A stretch of 64,000 nt of DNA from positions 24,966-88,965 of the forward strand of contig NZ_JPMY01000046.1 in the NCBI RefSeq assembly GCF_000761545.1, in the 5' to 3' direction. The position numbers were made by a program, and so were the translations under genes. A model generated the notes under the pieces. The model saw only the letters and a list, made by a program, of their open reading frames with translations. It searched no databases and was not told where the DNA came from. The DNA comes from Pseudomonas sp. ML96. Its GTDB lineage: Bacteria > Pseudomonadota > Gammaproteobacteria > Pseudomonadales > Pseudomonadaceae. This document shows, piece after piece, positions 1 through 7,596 of the stretch; position 1 is the first letter of the stretch; each line of letters starts with the position of its first letter.

Positions 1-271
1 ACTTCTCCGCCGGCCAGATCCAGGCGCAGGCGCTCTCGGTCAGGGTCTTGGCGATGTCTTTGAGGCTCTGCTCGGTCAGCCGGTCCAGCCCAGCCTTGTC
101 CAGCTCGGGGAAGCACTTGCTCAGGTTGATCCGCACCACCTCGCGCGAACCGTTGGGTAGCTTCCACATCAGCCAGCCAATGGCATTGCCCACTGCCTGC
201 ACCGCGCGCCAGGGCAGCAGGGCGAACAGACACAGAAAACCGACGACCAGGGCACCTTTGAGCTTCTCCAC
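1..271 (-). CDS. Lauroyl/lipid A acyltransferase, N-terminal part (partial)
   Basis: Only the first 90 codons are in the window; the gene runs off the left edge. The start is a GTG at 269-271 with AGGAG eight bases upstream. The N-terminus (VEKLKGALVVGFLCLFALLP) is a membrane anchor, followed by WRAVQAVGNAIGWLMWKLPN and REVVRINLSKCFPEL, the layout of the HtrB/LpxL family that adds secondary lauroyl or 2-hydroxylauroyl chains to lipid A at the inner membrane. In P. aeruginosa an HtrB-type gene (PA0011) also lies next to tag (PA0010), which supports the call. The catalytic HX4D motif lies outside the window. Confidence 0.8.
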   Translation of the reverse strand, partial: MEKLKGALVVGFLCLFALLPWRAVQAVGNAIGWLMWKLPNGSREVVRINLSKCFPELDKAGLDRLTEQSLKDIAKTLTESACAWIWPAEK

Positions 272-333
272 GGAAGACTCCTGAAAATTGGCTGGGGCGG
301 CATTGTAACGGCTGTGCCCGTCGGGATCAGCCT

Positions 334-349
334 AGCCGCGCTCGCGGCT
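334..349. other. Small GC hairpin between tag and the lauroyl acyltransferase gene
   Basis: AGCCGCG and CGCGGCT pair perfectly around a two-base centre, directly after the tag stop codon on the minus strand. No T-tract follows, so it is at best a weak pause or mRNA-end structure. Confidence 0.35.
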
Positions 350-907
350 TCAGCCGGCGCCGCCGAGGGCGCGGTAGCGGTCGCAGTCGCGGGTGTGGTC
401 CATGACCATGCCCGCCGCCTGCATGTAGGCGTAGCAGATGGTCGGCCCGACGAAGGTGAAGCCCAGCTTCTTCAGCGCCTTGCTCATCGCCTCGGCCTCC
501 GGCGTCACCGCCGGCACATCGCCGCGACCGCTGAACTGGTTGATCTTCGGCGCACCGCCGACGAAGGACCAGAGCAAGCCTGCCGGGTCCTCCAGCTTGA
601 GCCAGGCCCGCGCGTTCTTGCGTGCGGCCTGCAGCTTCAGGCGATTGCGGATGATGCCGGGGTCCTGCATGCGCTCCTCGATCTCCTCGTCGGTCATCAG
701 CGCCAGGCGCTCGGCATCGAAACCGAACAGCACCTGGCGATAGCGCTCGCGCTTCTTCAGCACGGTGATCCACGACAGTCCGGCCTGGAAGCCTTCCAGC
801 AGCAGCATCTCGAACAACCACTGCGGGTCGCGCTGCGGCACGCCCCATTCCTCGTCGTGGTAGGCGATGTACAGCGGGTCGTCGTTGCACCAGAAGCAGC
901 GCGGCAT
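350..907 (-). CDS. tag: DNA-3-methyladenine glycosylase I
   Basis: Tag removes 3-methyladenine from alkylated DNA, opening base excision repair. The 185-residue product starts MPRCFWCNDDPLYIAYHDEEWG, very close to E. coli Tag (187 aa). The zinc ligands of the family are present: Cys4 and His17 at the N-terminus, and His171 and Cys175 in the C-terminal MDHTRDC segment. An in-frame ATG 33 bases upstream would add MRFFFFWMVNA, which homologues lack, so the start at 907 is preferred. It is transcribed with the downstream lipid A acyltransferase gene, the same arrangement as PA0010-PA0011. Confidence 0.95.
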   Translation of the reverse strand: MPRCFWCNDDPLYIAYHDEEWGVPQRDPQWLFEMLLLEGFQAGLSWITVLKKRERYRQVLFGFDAERLALMTDEEIEERMQDPGIIRNRLKLQAARKNARAWLKLEDPAGLLWSFVGGAPKINQFSGRGDVPAVTPEAEAMSKALKKLGFTFVGPTICYAYMQAAGMVMDHTRDCDRYRALGGAG

Positions 908-995
908 GGCATTCACCATCCAGAAAAAGAAGAAGCGCAACTATGCCCGGATTTGCCGTTGCGGCGCACCTTGGCGCAGGCCAACGACAGCGCCG

Positions 996-2213
996 TTACA
1001 GTCGCCCGTCGGCCTGCAGCAGGCTTTCCAGGCAGTGTTCCTGAATTCCGTAGAACTGCTTGATGCCCTGGATCTTCTCCAGCAGCGCGCTTGGCTCCAC
1101 CGGCTCGGGGCGTTTCACCGCAAGAATCATCTTGTTCTTGTTGGTGTGCTCCAGCGAGACGAACTCGAACACCTTGGTCTCATAGCCGCTGGCTTCCAGC
1201 AGCAGGGCGCGCAGGCTGTCGGTGACCATCTCGGCCTCCTGGCCCAGGTGCACACCGTACTGCAGCATGGGCTTGAGCAGGCTCGGCATCTGCATCTGCG
1301 GGCGGATCTGCTTGTGGCAGCAGGGCGAGCACATGATGATCGCAGCATCGCTGCGAATGCCCAGGTGCAGGGCGTAGTCGGTGGCCACGTCACAGGCGTG
1401 CAGGGCGATCATGATATCGATGGCGGCCGGGGTGTAGGTGCGCACATCGCCATGCTCGAAGCTCAGGCCTGGCTGCTCCAGGCGGGCCGCCGCCGTGTTG
1501 CCCAGGCGCACCATGTCTTCGCGCAGTTCCACGCCGGTGACCTGGCCCTGCAGGCCCAGGCTGTTGCGCAGGTAGTCGTGCATGGCGAAGGTCAGGTAAC
1601 CCTTGCCCGAACCGAAGTCGACCGCATGGATCGGCAGCTGCGGATCACGCTGCTGCAGCGGCGAATGGCTCAGAGCGTGGGAAAACACCTCGATGAACTT
1701 GTTGATCTGCTTCCACTTGCGCGCCATCGCCGGCACCAGCTCGTGCTTGGCGGTGGTCACCCCAAGATCGGTGAGGAACGGCCGGCTCAGCTCGAGGAAG
1801 CGCTTCTTCTCCCGGTCATGGCCGGCGGCAGGCGCCTCGCGCTCGAGCGCCTTGCCGACGAACAGACGCGCCTTGTCCTTCTTGCCGAAGGTCAGCTGCA
1901 CATCATCGGTCAGCGATAGCAGGTGGGCGTTCTTGAACGCCGTAGGCAGCAGGCTGGCGATATGCGCCAGGGCTTCGGCCACGGGCAGGTTCTTGGTGAT
2001 ATCGCGGGTCTTGTAGGTCGAGACGAACGACAGGCAGGCCTGGCCTTTGACCGTGACCGGACGAATGGTCAGGCGCTGCAGCTCGGCTTCCTCGCCCTGG
2101 TACTTGCTCAGCAGCAGCTTGACCAGGGTGTTCTGCACCACGCTGGTTTCCAGCAGGGCGAGAAAATCGTCGCGGGCGGCTGTGGCGGCGGAGGGCTGGG
2201 GTTCGACTGACAT
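996..2213 (-). CDS. Class I SAM-dependent methyltransferase, substrate unknown
   Basis: A 405-residue protein with a Rossmann methyltransferase core in its C-terminal half. Motif I is VDFGSGKGYLT at about residues 198-208, motif II includes GVELRED, and the motif IV region is ALHACD near 270. A CSPCCHK cysteine/histidine cluster at about 295-301 resembles the METTL25/TRM13-like methyltransferases, where such residues bind metal or position substrate. That link is family inference, so RNA or protein could be the substrate. Start: an ATG at 2213; an upstream TTG at 2249 would add 12 residues without a good ribosome binding site. It is divergent from glyQ. Confidence 0.75.
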   Translation of the reverse strand: MSVEPQPSAATAARDDFLALLETSVVQNTLVKLLLSKYQGEEAELQRLTIRPVTVKGQACLSFVSTYKTRDITKNLPVAEALAHIASLLPTAFKNAHLLSLTDDVQLTFGKKDKARLFVGKALEREAPAAGHDREKKRFLELSRPFLTDLGVTTAKHELVPAMARKWKQINKFIEVFSHALSHSPLQQRDPQLPIHAVDFGSGKGYLTFAMHDYLRNSLGLQGQVTGVELREDMVRLGNTAAARLEQPGLSFEHGDVRTYTPAAIDIMIALHACDVATDYALHLGIRSDAAIIMCSPCCHKQIRPQMQMPSLLKPMLQYGVHLGQEAEMVTDSLRALLLEASGYETKVFEFVSLEHTNKNKMILAVKRPEPVEPSALLEKIQGIKQFYGIQEHCLESLLQADGRL

Positions 2214-2385
2214 GACAAGGGCCTGAATAAACGCTGCCGAGACCGGCAAGGGGCGGTAATGCTACAGGGTACGCAGCATGCGTGCGCGCAGGGCTGACGG
2301 AGTACGCCTGCCGCCACCTCCCGCGCGGGGTTGATCGGGTATACTGCCCGGCTTTATTGCAAACGCCTCGACACCGGTGGAATTC

Positions 2386-3333
2386 GTGAGCCAAACAACG
2401 CCCGACGTGAGCACCTTCCAAGGCCTGATCCTCGCCCTGCAAAGCTATTGGGCCGAGCAAGGCTGCGTGATCCTGCAACCCTACGACATGGAGATGGGTG
2501 CCGGTACCTTCCACACCGCCACCTTCCTGCGCGCCATCGGTCCGGAGACCTGGAACGCCGCCTACGTACAGCCCTCGCGCCGCCCGGCCGACGGCCGCTA
2601 CGGCGAGAACCCCAACCGCCTGCAGCACTACTACCAGTTCCAGGTGGTGCTCAAGCCGAACCCGGAGAACATCCAGGACCTGTACTTGGAATCGCTGCGC
2701 CGCATCGGCGTCGACACCCTGGTGCACGACATCCGCTTTGTCGAAGACAACTGGGAATCGCCGACCCTCGGCGCCTGGGGCCTGGGCTGGGAAGTCTGGC
2801 TGAACGGCATGGAAGTCACCCAGTTCACCTACTTCCAGCAGGTCGGCGGCGTCGAGTGCTACCCGGTCACCGGCGAGATCACCTACGGTCTCGAGCGCCT
2901 GGCCATGTACCTGCAGGGCGTCGACTCGGTGTATGACCTGGTCTACTCCGACGGCCCGTTCGGCAAGGTCACCTACGGCGACGTGTTCCACCAGAACGAA
3001 GTGGAGCAGTCCACCTTCAACTTCGAACACGCCAACGTCGACAAGCTGTTCGACCTGTTCGACTTCTACGAGTCCGAGGCCAACCGCCTGATGGAGCTGC
3101 AGCTGCCGCTGCCGGCCTACGAAATGGTGATCAAGGCCTCGCACAGCTTCAACCTGCTCGACGCCCGCCGCGCCATCTCGGTGACCGCGCGCCAGCAGTA
3201 CATCCTGCGCGTGCGCACCCTGGCGCGGAACATCGCCCAGAGCTACCTGCTGGCCCGCGCCAAGCTCAGCTTCCCGATGGCCACCCCCGAACTGCGTGAC
3301 GAAGTACTGGCCAAGCTGAAGGAGGCCGAATAA
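2386..3333 (+). CDS. glyQ: Glycyl-tRNA synthetase alpha subunit
   Basis: GlyQ is the catalytic subunit of the bacterial alpha2-beta2 glycyl-tRNA synthetase and binds glycine, ATP and the acceptor end. The 315-residue product contains the class II core, including GAGTFHTATFLRAIGP, the motif 2 region around RYGENPNRLQHYYQFQV and the motif 3-like TGEITYGLERLAMYLQG. The GTG at 2386 gives MSQTTPDV, matching Pseudomonas homologues; an in-frame GTG at 2377 would add three residues. Its stop overlaps the glyS start by one base (TAATG), so the two are translationally coupled. Confidence 0.96.
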   Translation: MSQTTPDVSTFQGLILALQSYWAEQGCVILQPYDMEMGAGTFHTATFLRAIGPETWNAAYVQPSRRPADGRYGENPNRLQHYYQFQVVLKPNPENIQDLYLESLRRIGVDTLVHDIRFVEDNWESPTLGAWGLGWEVWLNGMEVTQFTYFQQVGGVECYPVTGEITYGLERLAMYLQGVDSVYDLVYSDGPFGKVTYGDVFHQNEVEQSTFNFEHANVDKLFDLFDFYESEANRLMELQLPLPAYEMVIKASHSFNLLDARRAISVTARQQYILRVRTLARNIAQSYLLARAKLSFPMATPELRDEVLAKLKEAE

Positions 3334-5387
3334 TGAATGCTCAGGATTTTCTGGTTGAACTGGGCACCGAAGAGCTGCCACCCAAGGCCCTGAAGAGCCT
3401 CGGCGAAGCCTTCCTCGCCGGTATCGAAAAGGGCCTCAAGGGCGCCGGCCTGAGCTATGCCAAGGCGCGCTACTACGCCGCGCCGCGCCGCCTGGCGGTG
3501 CTGGTCGAGCAGCTCGCCGCGCAACAGCCGGATCGCACCGTCAACCTCGACGGCCCGCCCGTGCAGGCGGCCTTCGACAAGGACGGCAACCCGACCCAGG
3601 CGGCGTTGGGCTTCGCCAAGAAGTGCGGCGTCGAGCTGAGCCAGATCGACACCAGCGGCCCGAAACTGAAATTCAGCCAGTCGATCGCCGGCCAGCCGGC
3701 CGCCGGCCTGCTGCCGGGCATCGTCGAGGCCTCCCTCGGCGAGCTGCCGATTCCCAAGCGCATGCGCTGGGCCGCGCGCAAGGACGAGTTCGTGCGTCCG
3801 ACCCAGTGGCTAGTGATGCTGTTCGGCGACGCCGTGGTCGACTGCGAGATCCTCGCCCAGAAGTCTGGCCGCATCTCGCGTGGCCATCGCTTCCACGCCA
3901 ACCGTGACGTGACCATTGCCAGCCCGGCCAGCTACGCCGAAGATCTGCGCGCCGCCTACGTGGTCGCCGACTTCGCCGAGCGCCGCCAGCAGATCGCCGC
4001 TCGCGTCGAAGAACTGGCCCGCGCCGAGAACGGCACCGCCATCGTCCCGCCGGCCCTGCTCGATGAAGTCAGCGCCCTGGTCGAGTGGCCGGTGCCGCTG
4101 GTCTGCTCCTTCGAGGAGCGCTTCCTCGCTGTGCCGCAGGAAGCCCTGATCACCACCATGCAGGACAACCAGAAGTACTTCTGCCTGGTCGACGGCAACG
4201 GCAAGCTGCTGCCGCGCTTTATCACCGTGGCCAACATCGAGTCGAAGGACCCGGCGCAGATCGTTTCCGGCAACGAGAAAGTCGTACGCCCGCGCCTGAC
4301 CGACGCCGAGTTCTTCTTCAAGCAGGACAAGCGCCAGCCGCTGGAGAAGCGTAACGAGCGCCTGGCCAACGTGGTGTTCCAGGCCCAGCTCGGCAGCGTG
4401 TTCAACAAGGCCGAGCGGGTATCGAAACTGGCGGCCTTTATCGCCGAGCGCATCGGCGGCGACGCCACTCGCGCCGCGCGTGCCGGCATCCTGTCCAAGT
4501 GCGACCTGGCTACCGAGATGGTCGGCGAGTTCCCGGAGATGCAGGGCATCGCCGGCTACTACTACGCCAAGCACGACGGCGAAGCCGATGACGTGGCCCT
4601 GGCGCTGAACGAGCAGTACATGCCGCGTGGCGCCGGCGCCGAGCTGCCGCAGACCCTGACCGGCGCGGCCGTGGCCGTGGCCGACAAGCTCGACACCCTG
4701 GTCGGCATCTTCGGCATCGGCATGCTGCCGACCGGCTCCAAGGACCCCTACGCCCTGCGTCGCGCGGCGCTGGGCGTGCTGCGCATCCTGATCGAGAAGC
4801 AGCTGGACCTCGACCTGGTCGAGGCCGTCGCCTTCTCCATCGGCCTGTACGGCGACAAGGTCAAGGCCGAAGGCCTGGCCAGCCAGGTGCTGGACTTCAT
4901 CTTCGACCGCCTGCGTGCGCGCTACGAAGACGAAGGCGTGGACGTTGCCGTGTACCAGGCCGTGCGTGCCCTCAAGCCCGCCGCGCCGCTGGACTTCGAC
5001 CAGCGCGTGCAGGCCGTGCAGGCCTTCCGCAAGCTGCCGGAAGCCGCCGCCCTGGCTGCCGCCAACAAGCGCGTGTCCAACCTGCTGAGCAAGTACGAAG
5101 GCCAGGTCGCCGCCAGCGCCGAAGCCCACTACTTCGACAACCCGGCGGAGTTCAGCCTGTACTCGGCGATCCAGCAGGCCGCCCAGGCCGTGCAGCCGAT
5201 GGCCGCCGCGCGCTGCTACCGCGAGTCGCTGGAACGCCTGGCGACCCTGCGCGAGCCGGTGGACGCGTTCTTCGAGGCCGTGCTGGTCAACGCCGAGGAT
5301 GCCTCGGTGCGCGCCAACCGCTACGCGCTGCTCAACCAGCTGCGTGGCCTGTTCCTCGGCGTCGCCGACATCTCCCTGCTGGGCTGA
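3333..5387 (+). CDS. glyS: Glycyl-tRNA synthetase beta subunit
   Basis: The 684-residue beta subunit supplies tRNA binding and recognition for glycine charging. It begins MNAQDFLVELGTEELPPKAL, the standard GlyS N-terminus, contains the conserved QDNQKYFCLVD segment, and ends in the anticodon-binding/DALR-like region with the typical KRVSNLLSKY and NRYALLNQLRGLFLGVADISLL. Length is normal for the family. It is coupled to glyQ by a one-base overlap and followed by a hairpin before gmhB. Confidence 0.96.
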   Translation: MNAQDFLVELGTEELPPKALKSLGEAFLAGIEKGLKGAGLSYAKARYYAAPRRLAVLVEQLAAQQPDRTVNLDGPPVQAAFDKDGNPTQAALGFAKKCGVELSQIDTSGPKLKFSQSIAGQPAAGLLPGIVEASLGELPIPKRMRWAARKDEFVRPTQWLVMLFGDAVVDCEILAQKSGRISRGHRFHANRDVTIASPASYAEDLRAAYVVADFAERRQQIAARVEELARAENGTAIVPPALLDEVSALVEWPVPLVCSFEERFLAVPQEALITTMQDNQKYFCLVDGNGKLLPRFITVANIESKDPAQIVSGNEKVVRPRLTDAEFFFKQDKRQPLEKRNERLANVVFQAQLGSVFNKAERVSKLAAFIAERIGGDATRAARAGILSKCDLATEMVGEFPEMQGIAGYYYAKHDGEADDVALALNEQYMPRGAGAELPQTLTGAAVAVADKLDTLVGIFGIGMLPTGSKDPYALRRAALGVLRILIEKQLDLDLVEAVAFSIGLYGDKVKAEGLASQVLDFIFDRLRARYEDEGVDVAVYQAVRALKPAAPLDFDQRVQAVQAFRKLPEAAALAAANKRVSNLLSKYEGQVAASAEAHYFDNPAEFSLYSAIQQAAQAVQPMAAARCYRESLERLATLREPVDAFFEAVLVNAEDASVRANRYALLNQLRGLFLGVADISLLG

Positions 5388-5393
5388 CGGTCA

Positions 5394-5418
5394 ACCGGGC
5401 GGCGCAAGGCCGCCCGGT
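5394..5418. terminator. Intercistronic hairpin glyS-gmhB
   Basis: ACCGGGCGG (5394-5402) pairs perfectly with CCGCCCGGT (5410-5418) around a seven-base loop. No T-tract follows, so it probably limits read-through or protects the glyS mRNA end rather than stopping transcription fully; gmhB starts 15 bases later. Confidence 0.5.
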
Positions 5419-5433
5419 CACCCTGGTAAGCGT

Positions 5434-5964
5434 ATGAAACTGCTGATTCTCGACCGCGACGGCGTCATCAACCAAGACTCCGACGCCTATATCAAATCCC
5501 TCGACGAATGGATCCCGGTCCCCGGCTCCATCGACGCCATCGCGCGCCTGAGCCGCGCCGGCTGGACCGTGGCCGTGGCCACTAACCAATCGGGCCTGGC
5601 GCGCGGCTATTACGACCTGGCCACGCTGGAGTCCATGCACGCGCGCCTGCGCCAACTGGTGGCAGAGCAGGGCGGTGAAGTCGGCCTGATCGTGCATTGC
5701 CCGCACGGCCCGGACGCTGGCTGCGACTGCCGCAAGCCCAAGCCGGGCATGTTGCTGCAGATCGCTGCGCACTACGGCACGGAACTGGCAGGTGTGTGGT
5801 TCGTGGGCGACAGCAAGGGTGACCTGGAAGCCGCCCTGGCCGTCCATTGCCAACCCGTTCTGGTGAAGACCGGCAAGGGCGAGCGCACGCTGGCCAAGCC
5901 GTTGCCAGCGGGAACCCTGATATTCGATGATCTGGCGGCGATAGCCGACCAGCTTCTGCTCTAG
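5434..5964 (+). CDS. gmhB: D-glycero-beta-D-manno-heptose-1,7-bisphosphate 7-phosphatase
   Basis: GmhB removes the C7 phosphate in ADP-heptose synthesis for the LPS inner core. The 176-residue HAD-family protein has the nucleophile motif LDRDGVIN near the N-terminus, the ATNQSG motif II, the zinc-binding loop CPHGPDAGCDCRKPKPGM typical of GmhB and histidinol phosphatase, and VGDSKGDLEAA as motif IV. The ATG at 5434 is chosen because it directly precedes KLLILDRDG; longer in-frame starts would lie inside glyS. The order glyS-gmhB-acyltransferase matches PA0008 to PA0005 apart from one small gene. Confidence 0.93.
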   Translation: MKLLILDRDGVINQDSDAYIKSLDEWIPVPGSIDAIARLSRAGWTVAVATNQSGLARGYYDLATLESMHARLRQLVAEQGGEVGLIVHCPHGPDAGCDCRKPKPGMLLQIAAHYGTELAGVWFVGDSKGDLEAALAVHCQPVLVKTGKGERTLAKPLPAGTLIFDDLAAIADQLLL

Positions 5965-5979
5965 GAGAGCCCGAGTCCC

Positions 5980-6753
5980 ATGACGACAGTGCAGGCCATC
6001 AGAACCTTCTTCTTCTACCTGCTGCTGTCGTCCAGCTCGTTCTTCTGGTGCATCCTCTGCGTGTTCATTGCACCCTTCCTGCCGTTCCGTGCCCGCTACC
6101 GCCTGGTGGTGCAGGCCTGGTGCAGCTGCGCCACCTGGCTGGCCAAGGTGGTGGTCGGCATCCGCTACGAGGTGCACGGCCTGGAGAACATCCCGCAGCA
6201 GCCCTGCGTGATCCTCGCCAAGCACCAGAGCACCTGGGAAACCTTCTTCCTCTCCGCCTTCTTCGAGCCGCTGTCGCAGGTGGTCAAGCGCGAGCTGCTG
6301 TACGTGCCGTTCTTCGGCTGGGCGATGGCCATGCTGCGCCCGATCGCCATCGACCGCAGCAATCCTAAGGCCGCACTCAAGCAGCTGGCCAAACAGGGCG
6401 ACGAGCGCATCAAGCAGGGCGCCTGGGTGCTGGTGTTCCCCGAGGGCACGCGTATTCCGCCGGGCCAGATCGGCAAGTTCTCCCGCGGCGGCGCGGCCCT
6501 GGCGGTGAACGCCGGCCTGCCGGTGCTGCCGATCGCCCACAACGCCGGCGAGTTCTGGCCCAAGCAGGGCTGGGCCAAGTACCCAGGCACCATCCAGGTG
6601 GTGATCGGCCCGGTCATGCACGCCCAGGGCGAAGGCCCGCGCGCCATCGCCGAGCTCAACGAGCGCGCCTACGCCTGGGTCGCCAAGACGCAGCAGGAAA
6701 TCAGCGGCATCACGCCGGAAATGGCCCAGGAGAGCGCCTCCAGCGCCGCCTGA
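5980..6753 (+). CDS. 1-acyl-sn-glycerol-3-phosphate acyltransferase (HdtS/PA0005 type)
   Basis: A 257-residue PlsC-family enzyme expected to add the second acyl chain to lysophosphatidic acid at the inner membrane. It has an N-terminal hydrophobic segment (residues about 8-35), the block I motif KHQSTWET at 81-88 in which Glu87 replaces the usual Asp of HX4D, and block III VFPEGTR. The KHQSxWE form is a known variant of the family. It corresponds to PA0005 and to HdtS of P. fluorescens. AGGAGAG lies upstream of the ATG. In P. aeruginosa this gene borders gyrB; here about 8 kb of other genes intervene. Confidence 0.88.
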   Translation: MTTVQAIRTFFFYLLLSSSSFFWCILCVFIAPFLPFRARYRLVVQAWCSCATWLAKVVVGIRYEVHGLENIPQQPCVILAKHQSTWETFFLSAFFEPLSQVVKRELLYVPFFGWAMAMLRPIAIDRSNPKAALKQLAKQGDERIKQGAWVLVFPEGTRIPPGQIGKFSRGGAALAVNAGLPVLPIAHNAGEFWPKQGWAKYPGTIQVVIGPVMHAQGEGPRAIAELNERAYAWVAKTQQEISGITPEMAQESASSAA

Positions 6754-6758
6754 GCATC

Positions 6759-6767
6759 TGTGGATAA
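6759..6767 (-). promoter_or_regulatory. Perfect DnaA box
   Basis: TGTGGATAA, the reverse complement of TTATCCACA, six bases after the acyltransferase stop. The rest of the 209-base gap to 6963 holds no gene that I can see; a TATAAG at 6862 is a possible -10 for the next operon but has no convincing -35. Confidence 0.6.
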
Positions 6768-6962
6768 GCTGTGCAAGAAATACCAGCAGAGTGCCATTAC
6801 AGAGCGTAACTAGCTGATTTAAATGCGATTACTAGAAAGTCCAAGGATAGGCTCGGCGGGGTATAAGTTTTTCGCGCGGCAGTGCACGTTCTGCGCGGAA
6901 CGCCGCCCCGGCAAAGCGGTTAAGCTAAGCGCACTTCGCATCGTGAAAGGGATTTTCGCTCC

Positions 6963-7586
6963 ATGCCGTCGATCTACCAGCTCAAGCCACGCTTCCAGAA
7001 CCTGCTGCGCCCCGGCGTGCAGCGTCTCTATGATCGTGGCGTCACCGCCAACCAGGTGACCCTGGCCGCAGCTGTGGTCTCCGTACTGCTCGGCGCGCTG
7101 CTGGCGATCTTCCCCGACATCACCTGGCTGTTCGCCCTGATCCCGCTGTGGATGCTGCTGCGCATGGCCCTGAACGCCGTGGACGGCATGCTCGCCCGCG
7201 AGTTCGGCCAGCAATCCAAGCTCGGCGCCTACCTCAACGAACTGAGCGACGTGGTGGCCGACAGCGCCCTGTACCTGCCCTTCGCCCTGCTTGCCGGCGT
7301 CTCGCCGACCCTGGTGGTGCTGGTGGTAGTGCTGGCGGTGATCAGCGAATACGCCGGCGTGCTCGGCCCGATGGTCGGTGCCTCGCGTCGCTACGACGGG
7401 CCCATGGGCAAGAGCGACCGCGCCTTCTGCTTCGGCGTGCTGGGCGCCGGTGTGGCGTGCGGCCTGCTACCGGCGTCTTGGATAAACGGGCTGCTGGCCG
7501 TGATCCTGCTGTTGCTGCTGGCGACCCTGGTCAACCGCGTGCGCCAAGGCCTGGCCGAGGTGGCACAACCCTCTCAATCGGAATAG
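6963..7586 (+). CDS. CDP-alcohol phosphotransferase (YnbA-like)
   Basis: A 207-residue integral membrane protein, first gene of a six-gene lipid operon. The family transfers a phosphate-linked group from a CDP-linked lipid to an alcohol. The signature is recognisable as NAVDGMLAR, eight residues, then GAYLNELSD, but compared with D-x2-DG-x2-AR-x8-G-x3-D-x3-D the first and third Asp are Asn. Length and operon company match E. coli YnbA (about 200 aa). Hydrophobic segments follow the motif. The acceptor alcohol is unknown, and the Asn changes leave open an altered metal site. The gene is 10 bases from the next. Confidence 0.82.
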   Translation: MPSIYQLKPRFQNLLRPGVQRLYDRGVTANQVTLAAAVVSVLLGALLAIFPDITWLFALIPLWMLLRMALNAVDGMLAREFGQQSKLGAYLNELSDVVADSALYLPFALLAGVSPTLVVLVVVLAVISEYAGVLGPMVGASRRYDGPMGKSDRAFCFGVLGAGVACGLLPASWINGLLAVILLLLLATLVNRVRQGLAEVAQPSQSE

Positions 7587-7596
7587 GGACATTTCG

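Noticed and set aside
3810..5129. Long minus-strand open frame inside glyS (and similar ones opposite gyrB, mnmG, glmS, dnaN)
   Set aside because: They mirror high-GC third-position bias of the real genes, have no ribosome binding sites or recognisable domains, and the opposite strand encodes clear homologues.
6840..6962. AlgU (sigma-22) or sigma-70 promoter for the ynb-like operon
   Set aside because: GGAAC and TATAAG are present but no partner element at correct spacing matches a consensus.
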